From Hybos culiciformis (taxonomy: Eukaryota; Arthropoda; Insecta; Diptera; Hybotidae), in the NCBI GenBank assembly GCA_964007475.1, contig OZ023273.1:136373308-136437307 (forward strand): a stretch of DNA of 64,000 nt, given 5' to 3'. The notes beneath the pieces are model-generated. The model was given only the letters and a program-made list of their open reading frames with translations, did not search any database and was not told where the DNA came from. Below, one piece after another: positions 50,501-63,386 of this stretch. Within the stretch, counting starts at the first letter, position 1, and every line of letters begins with the position of its first letter. The translations under genes were made by a program, and so were the position numbers.

Positions 50501-52474
50501 AGTTTTGTGGTTTAATTTGTTTTTTACTGGATTTGCTACGTTGTTCTTGAATTTTTTTTGCAATATCATCTTGAATTTTTTCCCATTTTTTTTGATTATC
50601 TTGTTTTCTAATCTATTTTTTAAAAAAACTTTAGAAATAATTTTAAATCGTACTGCACACATATGCAGATGTACTTAGTTAACAATTTTATTTAAATACA
50701 TTTTAAATATATGCTTAAGTTACCTCAACTTTTTGTTTCAATTCTTCTTCTGCTATTGCTATTAGTTTCAAATTTCTGTCATGTCGTTGTTTTGTGGCCA
50801 CCAATCTTAATTGCCACTGTTTATTACCCTAAAAAAAGTGGATTAATCTATGTTATAATTTTTTGCAAAGCTAACATTACAATATATCTCTTCAGTTTCG
50901 AAATTAAGCCAAAAAACTTTCGATTACAAGCGTCAATATTTTAAGGTCAAACTGATAAGAAAGTTTCTTGGATTTTCATTTACCTAATTCGTGGTTTTTT
51001 TTTAATGTTAGATAGAGTAAACGTATTTTGATATATTTTTCTTTTAATTTTAACAAAAATAAAAAAGATAATTTAGTAATGAAAGGCAGTTTACTTTTAG
51101 TGTTTTCTTTTACCTTTTCAATAGCTTCGGCTTTTTTTAGATCTGCTAATTTTTTAAAATGGACTTTAAGTCTTTTCTCTCTAAATTTTAATCGTTTTAT
51201 TGTGGCCATAATTTTTTTATGAACTAATTCATCAGCAAGACTTAAATGTTGGTCAATAACAAGTTTACGAAAATATGCCTTTTGTTTTAAATCAATTTTC
51301 TTCATATTCCTTGAATTCTCTATTTTATCAAGCTGCCTCTGAATTCTTTCAAGATTTTCTTGAAAAGACATATGTCTTGCATTGAGACGATTATCTTTAA
51401 TTTTTTTAATTATAATCGGATCATGTATATATATTTTCTCTGGTTCTTTTTCTTCATTGAATGCTATCATTTCTGCATGAGCTATTACAGCTTTGTCATA
51501 TTGTTCTTTATCCTACAAAGAATATTATACTTTAAAAAACCGTTCAACACATTTTTCATTGAACAAAAATCTTATGATACTGTTTTAAAAAAAAAAGTTG
51601 AAAACCCTGTGTGTGTGTGTATTTAACAATCCTGATTTCAAAATCTTGTTTTTCAAAATCCTCTGTGTAAAAAAAAACTTTTCTACCTGTTACTCGAAAC
51701 AGATCACATAGAATATTATTTAATTGTTTGAACTCACCTGTTTTTTGAGCTCTTGTTTGATTGCAAATAAGTGAGCACGATTTAGAATTTTACGATAAAC
51801 ATTAAAATCATTCAAATCACAAATAACATAATTATCTTCAGTTATTTTTCCGATTTTTTTCAAATGCTAAAAAATTAATAAATGTCTCATTATCTAACAA
51901 AATATAAGTAATTGATGATAAATTATTTAATAATTTCATTAACTATCATAATATATTTTGCGTGTTGTTCTTTAGTAATGTTATAGAGTCGCGAGAAAAG
52001 ACCTTTAATCTGCTAACATAGCATCGCATAGCATTTGTATAAATTTATTTTAGTCTTTTTTTTTCCTTTCCCATCACTATATATGATTTTCCAAAATAAC
52101 TTACATCTATATTCTTTTGTCTAGAATAATGTGCTTTCAAATGACGATCCTGCAACGGATTATAAGCATTATCTCCCCCATAACAATAAGGATCATATTC
52201 AGTATCAAATATTACAGGCTAAAACATATAAAATACATTTATTAAACAAAAAAATTGTTTATTTTAATTCTGTTAAATTTACGCCATCCCCAATTTTATT
52301 CCTTGAAAATACTATTTGACTGTTTGGACAATTAAGCATTGGTAATTTCGAATATAATGGGACTTCGGACCACCCTGGTAAGGCATTTAATGGAACTCCT
52401 GGTGCCGGCCTTTTAACAGAATCTTCTAATCGATCTATATTACTTTTATTTCGCAATGCTAAAAGTTCTCCCAT
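47521..52474 (-). CDS. Fibrous sheath-interacting protein 2-like, sperm flagellum
   Basis: Eleven exons, joined 52474-52283, 52218-52105, 51866-51738, 51512-51114, 50828-50724, 50612-50451, 50363-50136, 50081-49986, 49081-48842, 48775-48529 and 47753-47521. The total is 2145 nt, exactly 714 codons plus stop. Residues about 35-145 match the N-terminus of vertebrate FSIP2: LYSKLPML, DPYCYGG, LQDRHLKAHYSRQKNI, then LKKIGKITEDNYVICDLNDFN followed by a basic coiled coil (about 146-370) ending with KW/REK-rich helices. Vertebrate FSIP2 is around 6900 aa and part of the sperm fibrous sheath (established). Here only the N-terminal module is kept, followed by a unique Ser/Arg-rich part (SRRSRSTLF). 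A sperm-tail role is inferred. The gene carries a 453-bp MITE in intron 8. The gene assignment is good but rests on motif recall without a search. Confidence 0.82.
49311..49763. mobile_element. 453-bp hAT-like MITE in intron 8 of the FSIP2-like gene
   Basis: TAGGGTTTT at the left end is mirrored by AAAACCCTA at the right end, and a perfect 8-bp duplication ATATCAAA flanks it (49303-49310 and 49764-49771). Just inside both ends are G/C-rich palindromic blocks containing GCTCGAGC and GAGCCGGCTC. The middle is AT-only low complexity. No ORF. The 8-bp TSD and TAGGG end fit hAT-type MITEs. Confidence 0.88.
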
Positions 52475-52629
52475 TTTATATTTGAAATTTTTCCAAAAAA
52501 AAAAAAATGAATTAAAAAAAAAAATAGGGAAAATAAAATTTTCGTAAAAATTTTTAATTCTAAATTTTAAACTTTATTTCTAAAGTTACTATTTTTAATT
52601 TTTTTTTATTTATTTTAAGTGTTCAAATT

Positions 52630-52765
52630 AATACTAGAGATATGGTCAACGTAATTCACGCGCGTGTACGCACGTAAAGAATCAAATTGTATAAAAATGT
52701 ATGAGACTGGTTATACGCAACGACGTAAAACGTAGCTGACGCACGTAAAAGTTCAAATATTTTAA
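52630..52765. repeat. Segment similar to the interior of the 1151-bp TIR element
   Basis: AGAGATATGGTCAACGTAATTCACGCGCG here resembles AGAGACATTGTCGAAGTAGTTCACGCGAG at about 10105-10135 (compare the GTTCACGCG/ATTCACGCG cores). Several CACGTAAA/CGACGTAAA motifs follow in both. It may be a remnant of the same or a related transposon family. Confidence 0.35.
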
Positions 52766-55205
52766 CTTTCCCATAAAGACTTGGATACTTAATATATAAA
52801 TATAGCAGTTAAAAAATATTTACAGTTATAAATCACAAATTTAAAAATTAATTAATTAAATAATGATTTGACGAGGTGCGATTTTTTTTAGCTGATTATT
52901 ATGTACACTCTTAAAACAAATTACCGTAGTGTAAAAAAAGAATATAAATTTCTTTATTATAAAAAATCGTAGGGGCCTAATTTTTAAATTTAATCCCTTA
53001 AGTATATTTGTTCGTTTTTCTATATACAGAATAATAATCATTGTAAATATAATTTAAATTATATACATAATTATACAATGTATAATACTAACTTAATATA
53101 TAAAATGAATTATTAAGATATATCTGTCTCTTTTTTAAGGAAAACTATTTGAGTGAGTATCCAAACTTTTAACATATATTATTGAGGACCGCACTTCTTT
53201 TTTAGTTCTGGTTTGAAATCGCCAGGTGGCGCTATTCGCGAAATATTTGAGAAAATGTCTTCAAATTTTCAATATACAATAATAAGGATCACGCTTGTAT
53301 TTTAGGTCAGGTTTGGTACCCCCAAAAACCGTGAAAATTACAAATTAAAAATAAAAATCACCACCTTCAAATCTGATAGTTATTAATCTACGAAAAAAAC
53401 CAAATGGAATGTTTTTTACATAATGGTTTTCGGGTACGGGAGTGTCATAAAAATCCTTTTATCGTATCCAATCGCCACTAACACCCGAAAACCGCTAAAA
53501 ACTGCGAAAATTATAAATTGAATTAATAACATTATTTTATTAACATCAACTTTGGCTTACGTAATATAGAAAAAGCAATGATTTTATATTTTTATATGTC
53601 ATCTATTATATGGTATGTAAATTATTATTGAAAATATGATACAACATGTAATTGTATATGCATATACATAAACATTTAAGGATATCAAGAAAAAAAAATT
53701 TGTCAGGAAAAATCGTTTTTATAAGATATTGTTTCATTCATTTACTTGTTACATTATCAATGTGTTTATATTATGTTTAATCGAAATGCCGAAGTGGTTT
53801 TTTTTTTATGAAAAACGCAATTTGAATATTAATATTATTGAGGAAGCATTGAAATTGTGCTATTCACAGTAAACTATAATTTTGATCAAATTCACAAGAC
53901 TCACCAGTCATTAATGAAATTTTTGGTTGAAATTAATCTAAATATGGCCTAATGTAGTAACTAATACTAGTTTTTAAATCAATCAAATAAACACTAAAAA
54001 GAAAATTTTTGTGATCGAAATGATGAGCAAATAAGTTATTGATTTTATAAATACTAAAATTAAGATTATGTGCGTAAACTTTCTTCATGCAGACATAGTG
54101 TTCAATAGCAGACAAATTTCAGCTGACGATTGAACTTATACTATATCTGTATATAACTATGCATAATACCTTAAACAAACCTTAAATTCACCGCGTTTTC
54201 GTCATATCAACAGTTTAGCGCAAATCACAAAATCAACACCTTTTTTTTTAACTATTGAAACGATTGAAACAATAATGTCAACATCTTCAACAAAAAAAAA
54301 TCTTGGATTTTATTTTTATTTTTTAATAAAGAATAATTACTTTTAAACACGAATCCTGATTTCATTTCTGTAATTCTGTTTACTTTTATTATACCTTTTA
54401 TTACTGTCGTTTACACAAAAAAAAAATTATTTTCATAAATTATTTAAAAGGGAAAATCCTTTTATTATTATTATTATTATTATTTTCTCTTTGGAAAAAG
54501 GTCTGTAACACTTCAATGTATGTATATAATTGAACACGTATGTATATATAAATGTCTTTGAATGAAAAGGTTCAATGATTTTCCTAATAATCAACTCGAA
54601 ACAAAAAATTACTTAAATAAATATCAGAAATACCATAAAATTTGAAAAGAAAAATAAAACTTATTGTGTCCTTAAGAAAACATTAATTCTTTTTTATATA
54701 ATTTTATTTTGTTTTAGGATAATTCCAATATTTAGTGTGAGTTAATAGCTACATTTTTTTTTTTACTGAAAAACGACAAATTTACTGTAATACTCAGTTG
54801 TGTTTGTATATATTTGTATTGGTTTAGTAAAATTAGTTAAAAATATTGAAAAATACCTTCAAACAACCTGTAGACCTGTAGTGTTCTCAAGTTAAATTTA
54901 GAAACAAAAAAGAAATCAAAAATTTTTATAAATGGTTCCTCTGTAGTTGAAAAAGCAAGGATATTTTTCATTAGTTTTATTCCATGGAAAAATTAACATT
55001 AAATACATTTTTCTAAGTTAAAAATAATTATGATAAAAATATGTCTATAATTATAACTGCGGATATCTTCAATTTAACAACATAGATTTGATTCACGCTT
55101 TATTATCATAAACGTATAGATCTGTACATCTGCACAATATTAATAATAATTTAAGAATTAATTTAATTTAATTAGAAATAAAATATCATCTAAAAAAATA
55201 AATAA

Positions 55206-55457
55206 AAAACAAGTTTTCCAAAAAACTGAGGCCAGGCCGCATGAAAAAGTAGAAAATAAATTTTTCTTTACACACAGAGGTGGACTCAGATTTTTTGATT
55301 GGGACATTTCAATAAGTAATTTGATTCATGAAGAGAAAGAATATTCAAGAGAAATGTCCCAATTAAAAAATCTGAGTCCACCTCTGTGTGTGAAGAAAAA
55401 TTTATTTTCTATTTTTTCATGCGGCTTGTCCTCAGTTTTGTTTCAAAACTCGTTTTT
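55206..55457. mobile_element. Fold-back MITE, two arms of about 105 bp
   Basis: The left arm at 55206-55310 and the right arm at about 55351-55457 are near-perfect reverse complements (for example CACAGAGGTGGACTCAGATT against AATCTGAGTCCACCTCTGTG), separated by a loop of about 40 bp. Such a long hairpin without an ORF is typical of fold-back/MITE elements. A clear target-site duplication could not be fixed. Confidence 0.8.
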
Positions 55458-56314
55458 ACTTATTTGTATTTTCTGCCTTTTTTACGTTAACTAAATTGTT
55501 ATTACAAATTTTCCTCGATTTTTCATGATTGTTGAAGATTTATCACTAATCATATAGATGAAAATTTTTCCCGATTTTCCGGGTTTTCCATGGAGTTTTC
55601 CACAAAAGCAACTTTATGCAACTCATTTCGCTCTACAACTTTGTCTAAGGTTGCAAAACGGTCAAACACTTTCTTGGTCGGAAAAACTCCGGAAAAGCGT
55701 TTTATATGAATTTTCCTCGATTTCACCATTGTCGGAGAGAAATTAATGATGCCAGTTGATAGGGAATTTGATCCTGCATAATTTAGAAACTTTTTTAAAG
55801 CAAAATTTTCCGAAAAAGTCGGAAAACTCTGGAAATTTTTTTCGGATTTTACATGGAAATTTCCGGTTCAAATTTTGATAGATTCAATTGTCTGGCGACA
55901 TGAACCTGTGTGCCAAATTTCAGCTCGCTGTGATGACGAAAAGTGTTACGAGAGTGTCGAAAATAGTAAAAAAGAAATATACAGACAGACAAATTCGTGT
56001 ACGAGTTAATAATAATTGTGGCCTCAATAATTGTTTCCTCAGAAATAGAAAAGTAGTAAAATTAACTTAATAGTCTCACATTTAATTTCATTTATTTAGA
56101 TCAAATTTAACGTACTTGGGTTTCAAAAATTACACGAGATGAAAGTTTAGCTCCAAACTTAAAAAAATTTAATTGATATTGAATAAACAATTTGTTGATA
56201 TATTATTTAATTTTTTTTTTTTTTTTTTGTACAAACTTATGTATACTTACAACAAATACAATTTTGTACAATGTTTGTACATAACATTTATCTGATTTTC
56301 TACCGGCATTTTTC

Positions 56315-56362
<48 letters not shown>

Positions 56363-59300
56363 TTATCAATAAAAAATAAAATTTATTTATAAATTTATTT
56401 TTTATAATCTTCCCTTGTTATTTTGTATTACAAAAAAAAAAAAATTAACTCCCTCTGGATTATTTTAATTTATAATTAAACACACCCTGAAGTTATAGCT
56501 ATATCCTTTTTTATTTTTATTTTTTTTTTTAACTTTAATTTTCTATTTAAACATTATATTACAGTGATACATACTATATATATACATTTTTTTTATTTTT
56601 CTCTAGAAATTTATAAAATCGATAATAATAATAATAATTTTTAATTTAACTACTATTTTTTTTTACGTCACATTTTTGAGGGTTAAATAAAAATAGACAC
56701 CAAAAAGTTATTTTATATTGATATCATTTATTTTGTTTTATTTACTACTTTGGCACTATATGTCCTGTTTTAATTCAATACTTTTCTCTGTGGAGAAAAA
56801 CTTTTTTTTCCTTTTTTTTTTATTCGATAATATTTTTTACTGAGAAAGAAAATTAATTTTCCTGTACATAAGTACATATGAATTTAAAACAAGCTAAAGT
56901 TTTCTATATGAAAAAAAATAAAAATAAAGTTTTTCCTAGATTATTTACATATTTTTATTTCAACAAGGCAAGGGAATGTTTTGACAAAAAACAGTTGTTT
57001 CCGAATATGAGAATTTTTTCGAAAATAGCATGCGCACTTAAAATTGTGTTATAAATACTAGATAATTATATAAATATATGTATTCATATATATGTTTTTT
57101 TTTCTCCGGAAATTCCAGACAATAAAGAAAAAGAAAAAAACGACTGTTGCAATTATGAAAATAATAAGGATGGATTAAATTTTATACCGTATTTAGAAAA
57201 TAAAATAAATTTTTTTTTTTCTAGGACTTTTTTAATAAATTTTAAATGTGAAAATATGTAGATTAGCTTTGAAAGAATGTATGTATATATTTCTTATATA
57301 AGGCTAAGTTTTTATTTTCAAGCGACAGTATAAATGATTACCAATACGAAATATATAGTTGATAAATTTCTATCTAGTCCTATTTAAATGTATAGTATAA
57401 TGTTGAAATCAAATTTTAGATAATTATCCAAAACTCTTAGGTCGATGTCAATGAGATTTTTATCGCTAAAAAATTTTCGTTTTTGTAATTTATTTAAATT
57501 ACTCAAATAAATAGTTTATTAAATTAGTTAATTCATTTATTAAATATTTTCAAGGTAAATTGCCTTTCAATGGCTGTTGACTTTCTTTATAATTAATGGA
57601 AAAATTCATTAAATTAATATATAAAATTTAATTATACCAAAATGCATCATTAAAATCAACCAAACTAATATACTTAATTTTTTTTTTTTCTGTTTTTTTT
57701 TTTTTTTTTTTTTTAACTTTTCCTTTCATGCACTTGTTAACTAACAACCATGCTTCGATGATTTTCCCCTTTTTTAACTCAGAAGAAAGAAGAAAACAAA
57801 ACTCTCTAAAAAAAAAAAAAAAAAACAGTTTTCTATTTTGTTCTCGTGTTAAAAATACAATAAAAGTTTAGTTTTCTATTATTACCGAAAACGAAAAAAA
57901 AAAATAATAAATACTAAATAATATTTTCATTTTTTTTTTTCCAATTTTCTCCTCAGTCACGAAATTCAATTTTTTTTTTTTTTCTTATTATTATTTTAGT
58001 TGCTGACTGATTCTCATTCGAAATTGTATTGAAAATTCAGAAAACTGCGGATATTTTTATTATGAAATAAAAAAAAAATTATTTTTTTTCTCAATAATTA
58101 AAGTTAAATTAAAAAATAAAAATAAATTAATAAAAAAATTTTCAATTTTAATTTTTCTACTTTTTTTTCTAATTTTTTGTTCATTTTTTTTTCCATACTT
58201 ATTATTCTATTTTCTAAAAAAAAAAACAAAAACATTTAAAACATAAAATTTTCATGTGAAAAGAAAACAAAAAAAAAAAAAAAAAAGAAATTCTGTTTCA
58301 CCTATTTTGAACATTTTTCCAAGAAAATTTCATTTTTCTATGGTATATTTTTCATGGTTTTTTCTTTATTATTATTATTATTATTATTATCCTTATTATA
58401 TACCTATTTTGCGTAATCAAATCGAAAAATCTGTTAAAATGAAAAAAAAAATACAATAAAAGCAACAACTTTATAAAAGTTTAATACATACCTACCTATT
58501 CTATATTCTATATTTTAATATACAATTTGTTTTTGTTTTTGATTGAAAAATACAAAAAAAAAAAAAAATTGTCCAAGTCTAAAAAAAAAGAAATTTTTCA
58601 TAACTTTTTTTTTTTAATAAATGGTTTAATCTGTGAAAAAATTCTTTAAGGATCTTACCTCTGCACATAGTGTATAAAAGTCAAGTGTATAGTGTAAGAA
58701 CAAAAAACCAAAAAAAAAAAGAAAAGTGTCACAACAAAAATTATTTTTTTTTTGAATATGTGTTTTTTCTGTACTTTATTTGTGTGTTGTGTTACATAAA
58801 CAGAAAATAATAAAGGAAAAAATTAAAATTAATACCAAACATTGGGAATAATTTTTTATGATATATATTTTCCAATTTTAAAGACAAATATAATATATTT
58901 TTGTTTTATCATGTGATAAAAATATATACGACATTTCGAAGTCAGTGGTTTAATTAACTAGAAAATTAAGTTCAACGGAAATTGATTGTAAAACAAAAAA
59001 TACATATTTTTATATATGATGTAGAAAAAAAAAATAAAGTAATTATTTTAATGGCCATAAAATTAAATAAAAAAAAAAAATAAAAATTTAATTGAAAAAT
59101 ACATAAAAAAAAAAAATTCTAAATAAAAATATAATTTGTTTACTTTGGAAATCAATATTTTCGAATTTTTGATGAATAATAAATTTTAATGTACATAATG
59201 TACCCCTACTTATAAACAGAAATATCGAATTATAATATGAAATAAATTTAATGGTTTAATGGTAACCAAAATCAGAACTTTAGAGAGCTAGAATTTGGCA

Positions 59301-61454
59301 GCAGAATTTAGCGCCAGATTTATCGTTTTAACATAAATTCGAATAATGAAAAATTAAAAAATGTACTAATTTTTATGCTATAAAAAATTCAACTCAATCT
59401 TTGTCAAATGAAAAAGTTTTTTTTTTTGGATTTTAATAATTCAAAAATACAAAAATAATAAAAATTATTTAAAAAATATTCGACATTGTGGCACCGCAGC
59501 ATCAGAAAAACAAGTTTCTTTCACGTCAGAAGGGTATTTTCTGGCGCAATATATTAAATTCTGAAGCTATGTAAAAAAAAATCTTAAAATGGAAATAAAT
59601 TGTAAAATAATATACTTAATCTAAAATAATACAGGAAGTTAAAAAATATACGTCAAACGGATAATAAAAACTTATAACAATATGAAAATCTTAAACTAAT
59701 CTTTGATAATGTAAACATTAGAAAGATGAAAATCCAAAATTTATACTCCTTTGCTGGAATAAAATAAAATAATTTAATTTTTTTTTTTGGTTAATTTTTC
59801 CAAGCTGCTGACTGTTCCTTTTCAATAGTTAAGCATCACAAACACTTAATTCCAATGTATATTTGGAAAATTTTACACAAATCTCACGAAGAATCAAAAC
59901 AACGACCGAATAATGACAACGCCACTACAACCATGACAGTCGACAATCTCGAGTGAAAATAGTTGAAAATCCGAAGATTTATGAGTTTTAATTATAGTGA
60001 AATAATTGTTCAATAATAAAAACTATTGTTTCATGGATGATTATAATAGTTTGAGAAGGCTTACAAAAAATAAATCTTCCAACAAACTTCAGAATAACAT
60101 TCAATTGACTGTTTTGTATGTTTTGAGCATAAGGATAAATCGAGTTATCAGTCAAACAACACAAATTTTTTAATATTTTTTTCGATTCCATTTTTTAAGA
60201 TCTTCAGGTTAAATTGCGGAAAATACATTGTGGAAATGAATTAAATAAAACTTAGCAAAACTTTTTTTTAACTATTACAAATATTTCATAAAAACGTGAG
60301 GATTACATTGGAACGAATGCAGCAAATTAATATTCGATTCATATTTTTATTTTCTACTAAGAAATCATTTTTTTAATGCTTAGTTTTACCTAGCCATCGA
60401 ATTTAATTGATAGCTCATGAGCACAACTTTTACAAGACTTTTAAAGTCCTGATAATAATCAAAAGTCGAAGCATAATGCACTGGAAACAGTTTCGGTTTT
60501 ATAAATCATAGGTTTAAAAAACTCATAATGGATAAAAATAATAGCAAGAATACAAATTGTTAATTTGTGTCACAAAAAATTTAAATCTCAAATATTCTAT
60601 TTTCTTAATTCAGAAAATTAGATTCAGATTAGAACAGAATTTCAAAAATTTTTAAGATTATTTTATTAACAAAGAAATTTTAATCAAAGAATAATGCAAA
60701 AAAAAAAATCAAAGTGATTAAACTTTTATTGTTGAAGTGTGATCCAATTTTATTGGGCCAACCCAACGTGATTATTATTATTATTATTAAAATAACCTTT
60801 TTTTTAATACCTACTCAAAAACACCAGTACAAATTTCTACAGTTCGATCAAAATTGCTTTTAAGGGAATAGGTTAAGTGTATACCTATACTTAATGTAGG
60901 AAATAAAAAAGTGTTAACGGAAATACCAATCTTTTCCTCCCCATAAAAATAAAAAAATAAAAAAAACGTAAAAATACAAAACAATGTAATAAAAAAAGAA
61001 AATGAAGGAAATTTTGGATAAAGTTAAGAGAAAATTCACGAAAATAATACTTTTTGTTTTTTATTTCAAATGTAAAAATAAAAAGAAGGTGTTTTTTAAG
61101 ACAAAAATTTTCTCAAATTCAATTCAACAATTTTTCATTAAAGATTTCATAAAAATAAAAAACAAAATAAAAGCACAGGAATAAAATTGGCATATAAAAG
61201 TTAATTTTGAAGTTCACTCGTTTTTATTTTGGTTTACCCACATAATATTTTTTTTTGTCAAATTTCTTTTTTAGTTTTTTAATCAAAAAAATTTTAATCC
61301 TACCATCATAAAAAATAATAAAACTTTTTTATTACATCATTAAAATTTTTTTTTTATTTTTAAATATTGTCATTGATTTTTATGTGCTTTAGAATTTTCA
61401 CTAATTTTTGAACTTGCTCCAGAAAATATTGGCTCTGTTTTTGGGCGATCTGCC

Positions 61455-61627
61455 ATAATGTCTACGACAATATTGTCTTAAAAAAACGACATAATGTCTA
61501 CAGATTTTATGTCATATTCGAAACAACCAAACTTCTGTCAAAGAAAAAAATGTCAGAAAGTATTTGTATGACAAAATGACAAACATGTTCGTATGGTGGA
61601 AACTATGCCGTTTTTCGTAGACATTAT
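61455..61627. repeat. Short inverted-repeat pair, possible MITE remnant
   Basis: ATAATGTCTACGA at 61455-61467 is matched by TCGTAGACATTAT at 61615-61627. The interior repeats ATAATGTCTAC and TGTCAT/TGTCAGA motifs. The ends are only 13 bp, so this is tentative. Confidence 0.45.
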
Positions 61628-63386
61628 TATCCTAGAAATTGTGGTGGAACTCCTTTTTTTATATGGTTTAACTTTTTTTTTTGAATACTAACTAATTCCC
61701 AAAAAATAGTTTTGCCATAGGTAATTGAGTTTTTAAATATCGAAAATCTGTGAAGACTTTGAGGAAATGAATACTGAATCACGAGTTTTATTTTATCTCC
61801 TTTTTGAATTTTAGAGGAAATTAAAAAAAAGGATAAAATACCAAATAGTTTTGATCGAATCAATTTCGAGCAAATTAATAAAATTTTGGAAAATATAAGT
61901 AAATCTTTCTAATGTTACATTACAAAAAAAAAACCCTGAACGACGTACGAGCCTTAAATGATCTTTAATGAACTCTTTAGGTGTGTCTATGACTTAATGC
62001 TACACGTAGTGGAAAATAAAGTAGACCGCACCTTAACACAAAATATACTTAAAACTTTAATGAATTAATATGAATATGTTACGAACTTATATAAATAATT
62101 AAAACTTATGTGTTCCCATATAAATTGATAATGTATAATTTTTATTTCAAAGGACACAAGAGAATAATACAATTGTACTTTTGTAAATAAACGAATAAAT
62201 AAAATATTTTTCTTATACTAATTAAATTAAATATAAACATTTTCTTAGGTGTTAAAAAGACTTATAAATTAAAAATAATAAATTAAACGATAAAGAAATA
62301 TAAGAAACAATTTTGTTAATTTAAAGAAAATAGAGAGATTAATTAAGTAAAAAAAAAATGTGATTAATAGGCACAAAATAATTAATAAAATTTTTATTTT
62401 TTTCTCATTATGATTGATCTCTCAATAACAACAGCAATTGGATTGTGTAAAAAAAAAATATTGACAATGAATTAAAATTGAAATTATTCTTAAAATAAAA
62501 TTTTTATTTTATTATATTTTACTAATAAAATTAATATGAATAATTTATCTTATATTTAACTCATAAAAATGAGTTAAATTATTTTATTAAAGAATTTTAA
62601 AGTGTCACTCAAAAACAGCTCATTTTCGAATAAAAAATAAAAATTATATACCTACTCGTATTATTATCAAGACTTGAGTCAAATCTATAAACCTAAAACA
62701 GTTTCTCCTTAACATAAAAAATTAAAAACATAATAATTGTGAAAAAATGAAATTACAAGACTTAAATGTTAGTTAGAGTAAAATAATTTATAGATAAAAG
62801 TGAAAGCTAATAAAAATTAAAAATAATAATAATAGTTAAACATAGAAACTCAATTTTGAGTAAAATATTAATTGACAAAACTACTCATAATAAATTCTAA
62901 AAAAACTCTTAAATTTAATGAATTTGAGTGAAATTTTTAATTCAACTTAACATCCTGTATGAAAAAACTAATAATAAAAATAAACTTCAACATTATTTAC
63001 TGACTTACTTACTTTTTTAACTAAATCTGTATAAAATGAGATTTCAGATACAATTTACTCAAAATGTAAATTATTTGAGTGAAATAAAAAAGTTTTTGAA
63101 TTTGCTTGAAATAAAAAATAACTGTGATTAAACATGAGTTATGAAGAAAATTTTATGATTTTAAATTTATTTAATTATTGAAATGGATTTCGCTCAACTT
63201 AAGTATTATAAATTAGTTCAAACATCATATGCATAAAATAAAAGTACTTATGTACATTGTAATTAATTAGTGAAATGCATTAAAAATCCTATATATGTAT
63301 AAAGTTATTTTCTTAATGCATTTTAAGTTAATTCAATTATTATTATTTGATTTTCAGTTATTTATTACAAAATTTATTATAATAAC

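Larger units (their letters stand above)
52475..63386. other. Gene desert, about 10.9 kb, low-complexity AT DNA
   Basis: No recognisable coding exon was found on either strand. Long T and A homopolymers dominate about 56200-59100. Trinucleotide TTA arrays occur near 54462-54485, 56318-56363 and 58369-58392. A pair of similar roughly 45-bp blocks (GAGGACCGCACTTCTTTTTT / AAGGATCACGCTTGTATTTT) lies at about 53180 and 53283. A repeat-like patch less AT-rich than its surroundings, with CCGGAAAA motifs, is at 55500-56070. 5' UTR exons of the gene at 63387 may lie here but cannot be recognised. Confidence 0.6.

Noticed and set aside
56318..56363. TTA array considered as part of a CRISPR-like or regulatory repeat
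   Set aside because: Plain trinucleotide microsatellite with no spacers.
58256..58459. 67-codon frame MKRKQKKKKKRN...
   Set aside because: Product of A runs and a TTA array; no coding character.
59988..60191. 67-codon minus frame
   Set aside because: No similarity, no splice partners, no conserved composition.
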